Shown: piece after piece, positions 1 to 5,722 of the stretch
Layout: every line of letters starts with the position of its first letter
How positions within the stretch are numbered: position 1 is the stretch's first letter
From: Verrucomicrobiota bacterium
GTDB taxonomy: Bacteria; Verrucomicrobiota; Verrucomicrobiia; Limisphaerales; UBA1096
Assembly: GCA_015658765.1 (NCBI GenBank)
Contig: DQOE01000043.1
Span: 1 to 5,862 of the forward strand
Direction of reading: 5' to 3'
DNA length: 5,862 bases
Made by a program: the position numbers and the translations under genes
The notes under the pieces: generated by a model
Told to the model about the DNA's origin: nothing
What the model saw: only the letters and a program-made list of their open reading frames with translations
Databases searched by the model: none

Positions 1-168
1 CGACAGGAGGATCTGCCCAAGGTCGCTGAGCTGTTTTACCGAGTCATCCGCCGGATCGACAGCATCCCTGCATCCGACTTGGCCAAGGGCACAACCCGTA
101 AGCGAGGCGATCCCCCCGCCGCCCCGCCGCCATGGTTCCTCCCGCCGGAGTTTTTTCTGGGCGACTGA
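1..168 (+). CDS. C-terminal fragment of an unidentified protein (5' end outside the window)
   Basis: Frame 1 is open from the window edge to a TGA at 166-168, giving 55 residues with no start codon inside the window. I do not recognise the family. The visible part is a charged, probably helical stretch (residues 1-22, reading EDLPKVAELFYRVIRRID), then a basic linker (AKGTTRKRGD) and a proline-rich, aromatic tail (PPAAPPPWFLPPEFFLGD). Codon third positions are mostly G or C, as in the other genes, which supports real coding. Frame 2 is also open here but continues antisense through the sulfatase and gives unconvincing protein. The gene converges on the sulfatase with 17 nt between the two stop codons. 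One copy of the recurrent palindrome TTGGCCAA lies in it at 79-86, read as Leu-Ala-Lys. Confidence 0.6.
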   Translation, partial: RQEDLPKVAELFYRVIRRIDSIPASDLAKGTTRKRGDPPAAPPPWFLPPEFFLGD

Positions 169-185
169 ACTTTTGGCCAGGCCGC

Positions 186-1610
186 TCACTGCGCTTGGGC
201 AAGCGCTTGGGCCATGTCGGCTTTGATTTGAGGGTCGGCGGCGTAGGGGTCGTTGTGCCGCTTGGCGTAGGCGCCCAGCTTGACGGTGAGTCGCCGGACG
301 ATTTTTTCGAAATCGGGATTGATGAACTTGTTGTGCAACTCGTCGGGATCGGTTTTCAGGTCGTACAGCCACGGTTGGCCAAGCGCGGAGTAAATAAGCT
401 TGTAGCGATCGGTGACGGCGGCGAGCCAAGGTTTGATGCCGGAGGTCGAGCGGATAAAGGCGATGTCGTCCCACTTGGTTTTCGCGCCGCGAAAGAGGGC
501 GGAAGCGTCGCGGCCCTCAACGCCCTTGGGCAGCTCGTCGCCGGTGAGCGCGAAGAGGGTCGGCACGAAGTCCACGCAGCTCAGCGCTTGGTTGACAACG
601 GTGCCGGCCGGGATTTTACCGGGGCAATAAAACAGAAACGGCACGCGCGCCGAGCCTTCGTAGGGGACGCCCTTGTTGAGTCGGCCGTGCTCGCCGCAGA
701 GGTCGCCGTGGTCGGCGGTGAAGACGATGATCGTGTTGTCGATCTGCCCGTTTTTTCGCAGCGCATCGAGGATGCGGCCGATGTTGTCGTCGAGACACTT
801 CACCATGCCGTAATAACTTGGCATCAGCATTCGCACGGTGTCGGCGGTGATTCTTGGACTCGCCGCTCCCCAGCGCGGTGTCTGTGCGCGCGATTTGTTC
901 ACCGAGACAGGGATCGGCACTTTCACGTTTTTGTACATCTTGTCGTACGGCTTGCGGACGGTGTTCGGGCCGTGCGGATCAGGGAAGCAGACCATGTAAC
1001 AAAACGGCTCGGCCTTGTTGAGGTTGATGAAATCGATCGTGCGGTTGGCCAGCCAGTCGGTGGAGAATGATTCGCTGTCGGCATTCTCGACGCCGTAATA
1101 CGGTTTGCCCCGCTTGATGGCCGCGACGCGCGGGCCGGCCACGGTGATCTCGAATTTCTTCCAGTGGCCGCGGTTGAACATGTAGCGGTTGTCGTCAAAG
1201 CCGAACTTCCGCTCGGGCGCCCACTGCGGTTTGCCCAGGCCGTCGAGATGCCACTTGCCTGCGTAACCGGTCTTATAGCCTTTCCGGCGAAGCACCTCGG
1301 CGAAAGTCACGACGTGGTCACCAAGCGGGATGTTGTTGTTGGTGACCTGTGTGTATTGCGGATAGCGCCCGCTGATCAACGCGCCCCGCGAAGGGGAGCA
1401 AACCGGCGTGGTGGCGTAAAAGCTGGTGGCGAGTGCTCCGTGCCGGGCGATCCAGTCAATGTTCGGCGTGCCGACGATTTTGCCGCCGTAACAGCCGAGC
1501 GTCTTGAAGTGGTGCTCGTCGGTTTGGATGACCAGCACGTTATACGGGTTGGCCAAGGCGGGTGATTGGCCAAGGGCTGCGAAAAGGAAGGTGAGCAAAA
1601 GGCGTTTCAT
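186..1610 (-). CDS. Secreted S1-family sulfatase (formylglycine-dependent)
   Basis: The 474-residue protein should hydrolyse sulfate esters outside the cytoplasm. Its specificity cannot be read from the sequence, though sulfated polysaccharides are common substrates in this family. Residues 1-20 form a signal peptide (MKRLLLTFLFAAL, ending in ALA before NPYN). The sulfatase signature C71-S-P-S-R75 is present; C71 would be converted to formylglycine by a maturase not seen here. Other active-site motifs are T30-D31-E32-H33 (first metal site), G118-K-W-H121, D211-P-H213 and T298-A-D300-H301-G-D, with K313 following. The length is normal for the family. I chose the ATG at 1610, not the upstream in-frame ATG at 1715, because it gives the signal peptide and has an AGGA nine bases upstream; the extra 35 residues would be read from the flanking intergenic DNA. 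The gene lies downstream of the oxidase on the same strand, 213 nt away, with a repeat element between them. It holds three TTGGCCAA palindromes, two of them in the signal-peptide region. Confidence 0.93.
   Translation of the reverse strand: MKRLLLTFLFAALGQSPALANPYNVLVIQTDEHHFKTLGCYGGKIVGTPNIDWIARHGALATSFYATTPVCSPSRGALISGRYPQYTQVTNNNIPLGDHVVTFAEVLRRKGYKTGYAGKWHLDGLGKPQWAPERKFGFDDNRYMFNRGHWKKFEITVAGPRVAAIKRGKPYYGVENADSESFSTDWLANRTIDFINLNKAEPFCYMVCFPDPHGPNTVRKPYDKMYKNVKVPIPVSVNKSRAQTPRWGAASPRITADTVRMLMPSYYGMVKCLDDNIGRILDALRKNGQIDNTIIVFTADHGDLCGEHGRLNKGVPYEGSARVPFLFYCPGKIPAGTVVNQALSCVDFVPTLFALTGDELPKGVEGRDASALFRGAKTKWDDIAFIRSTSGIKPWLAAVTDRYKLIYSALGQPWLYDLKTDPDELHNKFINPDFEKIVRRLTVKLGAYAKRHNDPYAADPQIKADMAQALAQAQ
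191..212. repeat. Short tandem repeat and hairpin at the sulfatase 3' end
   Basis: GCGCTTGGGC occurs at 191-200 and again at 203-212, a 12-bp period that encodes the Ala/Gln-rich sulfatase tail (AQALAQAQ). The first copy with the next six bases (191-206) folds as GCGCTTG/CAAGCGC. It sits at the convergent gene junction, but no T-run follows on either strand, so an intrinsic terminator is not supported. Confidence 0.5.
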
Positions 1611-1619
1611 GGCGCCGAA

Positions 1620-1623
1620 TCCT
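1620..1623 (-). promoter_or_regulatory. Shine-Dalgarno-like AGGA for the sulfatase
   Basis: Read on the minus strand, AGGA lies nine bases upstream of the ATG at 1610. It supports that start over the in-frame ATG at 1715. It is a short match, and the organism may not depend strongly on Shine-Dalgarno pairing. Confidence 0.45.
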
Positions 1624-1685
1624 GCCGCTCGGCAAAGCGCTTGGCAATGCTGGGAGAAGTTTTTAGTGTTCAGTTTCAAGTTTTC

Positions 1686-1810
1686 AATTGAGACACGGAT
1701 TTCACGGGTTGGCACGGATATGATTGGGGAAATTTTAAAATTGAAATCTCAGGCAAACGCCAAATTAGAAGAAAAACCCCGAGTGAATCCGTGAAATCCG
1801 TGTCTTAATT
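1686..1810. repeat. 125-bp inverted-repeat element (MITE- or hairpin-like) between oxidase and sulfatase
   Basis: The arms 1686-1707 and 1789-1810 are reverse complements over 22 positions with one mismatch (1690/1806). The core GACACGGATTTCACGG (1692-1707) pairs perfectly with 1789-1804. Pairing continues a few more bases inward with a two-base bulge (1711-1712). Each arm contains short repeats of CACGG or CCGTG about ten bases apart. The A/T-rich centre carries a perfect 12-bp palindrome (AATTTTAAAATT, 1731-1742). AATT bounds the element at both ends, so it could be part of the repeat or a 4-bp target duplication. No protein is encoded. Structurally it could be a non-autonomous mobile element, a dispersed intergenic repeat, or a long RNA hairpin that ends or processes the transcript 13 nt after the oxidase stop. 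A small 5-bp stem (1814-1818 with 1826-1830) overlaps that stop. Confidence 0.72.
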
Positions 1811-1823
1811 ACTCCGCTAACGG

Positions 1824-2966
1824 TCAGCGGCCGAACCGCGACAGGCCGAGGAAGCCGATGGGTCGTTCGGTTTTGCCGTCGAGCGCCAACTCGCTGAGTA
1901 CTTTGCCCATCACGCTGGCGAACTTGAAACCGTGCCCGCTGAATCCGCAGGCGAAGTGCACCCGCTCGCTCTCCGGGTGACGGTCGACGATGAAGTGCCC
2001 ATCGGCTGAGTTGGTGTATCTGCAGATCTTGATCGACCGCACTTGGCCAAGCGCGTCCGGCAAATAACGGCGAAGCGGCAGCAGGATTTCCTCCTCGTCA
2101 GCGGGGAAGGTTTCGTCGGTGATCGCGTCCGGCGTCATCGGTGTGCCGGGGTGGTGGCGCGCCAGCTTGAGGGCGTCGCCGCTCATCGGGAAGCCGTAGT
2201 AAATCCCGGTGAGATCGCCATCGCCATTGGGGTCGATGTTCCAAACTGGAAAGTCGCCGCGCTGAAACAACTTCGGCCGTCTGGGTTGCACCCATCCCAG
2301 CACCTGCCGCGTGACCGTTAGCGGCACGTCCGGCAACCGCAGCAAGTCGCCTGACCAAGCACCGGCGCAGAGAATCAGCTTGGCCGCAGTGTGAGTGCCG
2401 CTAGCGGTGCGGACGGTTACGCCGTTGCCGTCGCTTGCCCAGTTGATGAGCGGTTCATTTGTGAGCAACTTGGTGCCGAGTTGTTGCGCTGCCTTGGCGT
2501 ATGTTTCAACGGCGAGTTCGGAGAGCAGATAGCCGCCTTCCGGCTCGAGTGCGCCGACCATGCCTGCGGACAGGGTGAACTGGGGGAACTGCCTGGCCAA
2601 CTCGCCGTGCGTCAGCGTGGAGCAGGGGAGGTTGTGTGTCTCGGAGGCCAACTTCACGCCGCTGATCGCCTCGCCGTCGGGGAAGCCCATGTACAGCACC
2701 CCGGTTTTGTGGAGCAGTTTTGCGCCGGTTTCCTGCTCGATCTCCTCCCAAAGCTGATAGGCATCGCGCAGCAGCGGCACGTAGTCGGGATGCTCCTGAT
2801 AGCTCAACCGAATGACGCGCGTGTCGCCGTTGTAGGATGAGTTCGTGTTGGGGACCGATTGGCTGTCGATGCCGAGCACTCTCGCGCCGCGCTTGGCCAA
2901 GTGATAACAGGCCGCCGCCCCCATCGAGCCCACGCCGACAACGATTACGTCGTGGTGATCCGGCAT
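1824..2966 (-). CDS. FAD-dependent amine oxidase, monomeric sarcosine oxidase / N-methyltryptophan oxidase family
   Basis: The 380-residue protein matches the monomeric sarcosine oxidase (MSOX) family in length and motifs. These enzymes oxidise N-methyl or cyclic secondary amino acids using O2, releasing H2O2. The FAD dinucleotide motif is at residues 7-16 (VIVVGVGSMG), followed by G47-D-T-R50-V-I-R53. The covalent flavin site is C315 in KICRYTN, and the active-site segment GFSGHGFK ends at K348; both positions equal the Bacillus MSOX numbering as I recall it. K267 in ALKLARHH matches the O2-activating lysine (K265 in MSOX), H271 matches H269, and the G254-I-Y-Y-G segment is kept. The residue aligned with MSOX His45 is Asn46, a change near the flavin that may shift substrate or cofactor chemistry. 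There is no signal peptide, so the enzyme is cytoplasmic, unlike its neighbours. Its start lies 5 nt after the hydrolase stop, implying coupling. The exact substrate is unknown: sarcosine, N-methyltryptophan, pipecolate or another amine. Confidence 0.92.
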   Translation of the reverse strand: MPDHHDVIVVGVGSMGAAACYHLAKRGARVLGIDSQSVPNTNSSYNGDTRVIRLSYQEHPDYVPLLRDAYQLWEEIEQETGAKLLHKTGVLYMGFPDGEAISGVKLASETHNLPCSTLTHGELARQFPQFTLSAGMVGALEPEGGYLLSELAVETYAKAAQQLGTKLLTNEPLINWASDGNGVTVRTASGTHTAAKLILCAGAWSGDLLRLPDVPLTVTRQVLGWVQPRRPKLFQRGDFPVWNIDPNGDGDLTGIYYGFPMSGDALKLARHHPGTPMTPDAITDETFPADEEEILLPLRRYLPDALGQVRSIKICRYTNSADGHFIVDRHPESERVHFACGFSGHGFKFASVMGKVLSELALDGKTERPIGFLGLSRFGR

Positions 2967-2971
2967 GACAC

Positions 2972-5599
2972 TTACCTGGGGGCGTGTGCGAGGAAAAACT
3001 CCACGATGGGTTCCGGGTCTTTCAGGCTGTGCGGGTGATGCCCAACCCCCGGTTTGTGAATCACGTGAATCTTGCCGCCGAGAGCCTTGTAGCGTTGTTC
3101 GATGATGTCGCTATTCTCCGTGATCGGCACGACTTTGTCGGCGTCGCCAACGACGTGGAGAATCGGGATGCCGGCTTTGGCCAATGGGGCTAGTCGGTCG
3201 ATGGGGTTGCCCTTGTACGCCACTGCTTCGGCCTCGGTGAAACCGTATGCCGCGAGACATTGTTTCCACGTGCCGAGACTGCCCTTGCCGACGCCCCTGC
3301 CGGCGGGCCAGCTTTTGAAATCGCACACCGGCGCGTCGCCGTAAATGGCAGCGACCTTGCCGGGGTTGCTCGCCGCCCAGTTGTAAATAATCAGGCCGCC
3401 ACGACTCATGCCTTCCAGTGAGGCTTTCGTTGCGAAGCCGTGTTGCGTGGTCAGGAAATCGTAAAAACGATCCCATCGCTCGACCGCCGTCGGACTCCCG
3501 AACAACGCGCCCACCTCGCAGTAAACGACGTGCCACCCCTTGGCCAGCAGGGCGAGATCGGCTTGCGGTTCGTGCCCCCAAAAGCGGGCGCGCCAAACCC
3601 AGGGCCTGCCGGGCGCTGCCGTGTTCGGAGTGACAACACGGCAGTCGGCATCCCCCAGCTTGAAGTCGTAACGGTCGAAGTTGTGCCAAGAGGTTTTTTC
3701 GCCGGGGATGTTTGTGGTCTGGTCGAGGGTTTTGACTTCAGTTTTGCGCTTGGCCAGGTCGAGCAACTGCGCGGTCGTGGCGAAGCGGGAGATGTTCAAA
3801 AAGTCCGGTTGCTCCCTGTCCGACGCCGGATAGCCACTGAGGTTGAGCCGACTGATTTCTTTCTCGAAGAGGGACGCAAGTGTGACGAGGCTTGCTGAAT
3901 CGCCGGTGCCCCACAATTCCAGCGGCGCGCCGGCGCAGCGCTCGAGCGTGCGGAGGGCGCGAATGCAGCGGCGCACATCCCACACCTGTTGCCCCGCGAG
4001 CGTTTGGCCAAGCAGCATGAATCGGCGGCGGGTCTGCGTGAGGTGTTTTTGGTTTTGCGTCAATCGCGTGGGGCCAATCCCCCGGGGCGAAAGGGCGACG
4101 TAAACTCCCGGATGCTCGGCAACGAATTCGAGCTGACCGGCGATGTCTTCCACTTGGTTGTCGTTGAGCACTTGGAGGTGCACGGGTGCGCCCTTGGCCA
4201 AGTCGGCCTTGTGGGCAACGTGCATTCGCAGCCGAATCCCCGGTTGGCTGTCAAAGTCATAGGCAGCGAGACGCACGCCGTCGCGCTCGGTGTCCGACAC
4301 TTTTACGAGCTGCAACCTGCCGCCGCGCTTGGGCCAGCCGCCAAAGGTTTTCGAGCGCAAATCCGCCATGATTTCCGGGCGCTTGGCCTTGGCGTCGTCG
4401 GTGGCGATCCGTGAGAACGTGTCGTGAATGGTTGTGGTTCGCTCGTCTTTCGGAGCGTTGCCGAACACCTTGAGTTGCTGCGGCTGGAAAAGCTTGGTCG
4501 CCGGTTTGTCGATCAAAACGCTTTTGCCCTTGAGATGTTTGTTGAACCAGTTGAACGCCGGCACGCGCAATTCCTGCGAGTCGCCGTGGCCGCCGGGGGT
4601 GATGACGAGGCCGAGGCTGCTTTTTTTGCCGTGCAACTCGTAGATGCGACGGACTTTTGTGAAGAGCCGGTTGACGCCGTCGAGCGGGAAGATGCCGTCG
4701 TCGTCGGTGTTGAGGATGAGCAACGGGCGAGGCGCGACGAGCGCGGCGACTTGGGCAAAATCCCACCCGTAAGTGTTCACGTGATACATGCAGTCGCAAT
4801 GCCCCTCGACGACTCCGTCGACAACGTGGTTTTGCAGGTCGGTAATTCCGGCGACCGGCGCGGCGACCTTGATGCGCTCGTCGAGCGTAGCGATCCACCA
4901 ACTGTACGCGCCGCCGCCGCTGCGGCCGGTCACGCCGAGGCGGTTTTTGTCCACGACGTCAAGCGACGTAAGGTAGTCGAGTGCGCGGATGCAGTTCCAC
5001 GCCTCCACACCGGCCGGCGTGTAGCCACGGGAGTTCCACCACCACATGCCGTGGCGATAGGTGCCGTGGTGTATACCGGAAAGCTCACCGAGTTGGATCG
5101 TGTCGATGGCGAGGCAGACGTAGCCGTTTCGGGCAAACCAAGCGCCATGATGCTGGTAGTAGGTTTTGTTGCCATAATCGATGCCGTCAATCTTCACGCG
5201 ACCGTGCCCGCAAACGTAGAGGATCGTCGGCGCGGGGGCGGTGAGATTCTTGGGCACGTAAAGGTTGCCGGTGACGTACAGGCCGGGGCTGGACTGAAAG
5301 TGAAGGTTGCGCACCTCGAACTCGTCGTGTTGCACCGTGCCGGTGACGGTGGCTTGCAACGGCGTGCGTTCCGGCAGCGGATCGAGCCCGAGCATCTCGT
5401 GAAGCTGCTTGCGGTAGAGATCTTTTTTGGCGTTCCAATCGTCGAGTGTCTCGATTTCGGCGAGGCAGCTGTCGGCCAGTCGCTTGGTTTCGATTTTGAA
5501 ATACTCGGCGAACATCCGGTCGCCGGGCGTCTTCAATTCAGCGGCGTGGGCAAGCGACACAGCCAAGCCGCAAAGTAGTAAAGAGAGCAGTCGTTTCAT
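2972..5599 (-). CDS. Large secreted protein with three alpha/beta-hydrolase units (acetyl xylan esterase-like)
   Basis: The 875-residue protein starts with a signal peptide (MKRLLSLLLCGLAVSLAHAA, residues 1-20), so it is probably periplasmic or exported. Unit 1 (about 70-360) resembles acetyl xylan esterase/dienelactone-hydrolase-type enzymes: oxyanion region ILYVCGHG (126-133), nucleophile elbow G225-R-S227-G-G, acidic D299-D301 before IFP, and His338 in PGGHGD. Unit 2 (about 440-620) keeps the fold pattern, but its elbow reads G564-T-G-D-S-A and no clear acid or histidine follows, so it looks catalytically dead. Unit 3 (about 640-875) is a second complete hydrolase: G730-M-S732-R-G, D819/D821 in GDADKVVP, His854/855 in GVGHHPH. 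The likely role is hydrolysis of ester groups on carbohydrates or related compounds; the substrate is unknown. I chose the ATG at 5599 for the signal peptide; an in-frame extension to 5809 would run through the divergent gene. No clear Shine-Dalgarno precedes it. It heads the operon with the oxidase. Confidence 0.9.
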   Translation of the reverse strand: MKRLLSLLLCGLAVSLAHAAELKTPGDRMFAEYFKIETKRLADSCLAEIETLDDWNAKKDLYRKQLHEMLGLDPLPERTPLQATVTGTVQHDEFEVRNLHFQSSPGLYVTGNLYVPKNLTAPAPTILYVCGHGRVKIDGIDYGNKTYYQHHGAWFARNGYVCLAIDTIQLGELSGIHHGTYRHGMWWWNSRGYTPAGVEAWNCIRALDYLTSLDVVDKNRLGVTGRSGGGAYSWWIATLDERIKVAAPVAGITDLQNHVVDGVVEGHCDCMYHVNTYGWDFAQVAALVAPRPLLILNTDDDGIFPLDGVNRLFTKVRRIYELHGKKSSLGLVITPGGHGDSQELRVPAFNWFNKHLKGKSVLIDKPATKLFQPQQLKVFGNAPKDERTTTIHDTFSRIATDDAKAKRPEIMADLRSKTFGGWPKRGGRLQLVKVSDTERDGVRLAAYDFDSQPGIRLRMHVAHKADLAKGAPVHLQVLNDNQVEDIAGQLEFVAEHPGVYVALSPRGIGPTRLTQNQKHLTQTRRRFMLLGQTLAGQQVWDVRRCIRALRTLERCAGAPLELWGTGDSASLVTLASLFEKEISRLNLSGYPASDREQPDFLNISRFATTAQLLDLAKRKTEVKTLDQTTNIPGEKTSWHNFDRYDFKLGDADCRVVTPNTAAPGRPWVWRARFWGHEPQADLALLAKGWHVVYCEVGALFGSPTAVERWDRFYDFLTTQHGFATKASLEGMSRGGLIIYNWAASNPGKVAAIYGDAPVCDFKSWPAGRGVGKGSLGTWKQCLAAYGFTEAEAVAYKGNPIDRLAPLAKAGIPILHVVGDADKVVPITENSDIIEQRYKALGGKIHVIHKPGVGHHPHSLKDPEPIVEFFLAHAPR
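2974..2977 (-). promoter_or_regulatory. Ribosome binding site of the oxidase, embedded in the hydrolase 3' end
   Basis: On the minus strand AGGT is formed by the last sense codon (AGG, Arg875) and the first base of the TAA stop of the hydrolase; AGG ends eight bases before the oxidase ATG at 2966. This placement suggests that ribosomes finishing the hydrolase re-initiate on the oxidase. Confidence 0.5.
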
Positions 5600-5722
5600 G
5601 ATGAAAAAGTTTGCGCTTGGCCAAGCGTGGATGAGGAAGACGCTTGAGACAAGCCAAGTTCCAAACGGTGAAGATCGGATTATCACTTGAAGTTTCGGTG
5701 GCGAGGCTGCAGTTTCCCGCAC
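5600..5722. promoter_or_regulatory. Divergent intergenic region, probable two-way promoter
   Basis: The 123 nt between the oppositely oriented starts at 5599 and 5723 must hold signals for both genes unless one is transcribed from further away. On the minus strand GATAAT (5679-5684) resembles a sigma-70 -10 box (5 of 6), about 80 nt before the hydrolase start, but no good -35 box lies 16-18 bases upstream of it. I see no convincing plus-strand promoter. The region also holds the 14-bp palindrome at 5614-5627. Confidence 0.35.
5614..5627. repeat. Perfect 14-bp palindrome CGCTTGGCCAAGCG upstream of the hydrolase
   Basis: This is the longest version of the recurrent TTGGCCAA palindrome and the only exact copy outside a coding region. 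It ends 14 nt before the hydrolase ATG (5599), inside the presumed leader. It could be an operator or leader hairpin, but the presence of the same core within several coding regions makes a gene-specific operator less likely. Confidence 0.6.

Larger units (their letters stand above)
79..5624. repeat. Dispersed TTGGCCAA palindrome, ten exact copies
   Basis: Exact copies are at 79-86, 375-382, 1549-1556, 1566-1573, 2043-2050, 2893-2900, 3177-3184, 4004-4011, 4194-4201 and 5617-5624. Five extend to CTTGGCCAAG (78, 2042, 2892, 4193, 5616). One-mismatch copies include 173-180, 1045-1052, 2593-2600, 3540-3547 and 3750-3757. Random expectation for a given 8-mer in this length is about 0.09. Within genes it is read as Leu-Gly-Gln (375, 1566, 2043, 4004) or as Leu-Ala-Lys/Asn (79, 1549, 2893, 3177, 4194), so the protein sequence does not explain it. 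The start and end given here span the first to last copy, not a continuous element. Confidence 0.85.

Noticed and set aside
169..206. Intrinsic terminator between the converging genes
   Set aside because: The only stem (191-206) has a very small loop, lies inside the sulfatase coding region and has no following T-run.
132..1070. 312-codon plus-strand open frame over the sulfatase
   Set aside because: It is antisense to a sulfatase with all its catalytic motifs, shows no recognisable domain, and is explained by high GC at third codon positions.
1611..1715. In-frame 35-residue N-terminal extension of the sulfatase
   Set aside because: It would hide the signal peptide and enter the inverted-repeat element; a Shine-Dalgarno-like site supports the start at 1610.
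1731..1742. AATTTTAAAATT palindrome as a separate operator
   Set aside because: It lies in the A/T-rich centre of the inverted-repeat element, where such a palindrome is easily formed; nothing else supports an operator.
4424..5578. 384-codon plus-strand open frame over hydrolase unit 1
   Set aside because: It is antisense to a well-supported esterase domain; the translation is Val/Ala/Glu-rich without motifs, typical of a GC-driven shadow.
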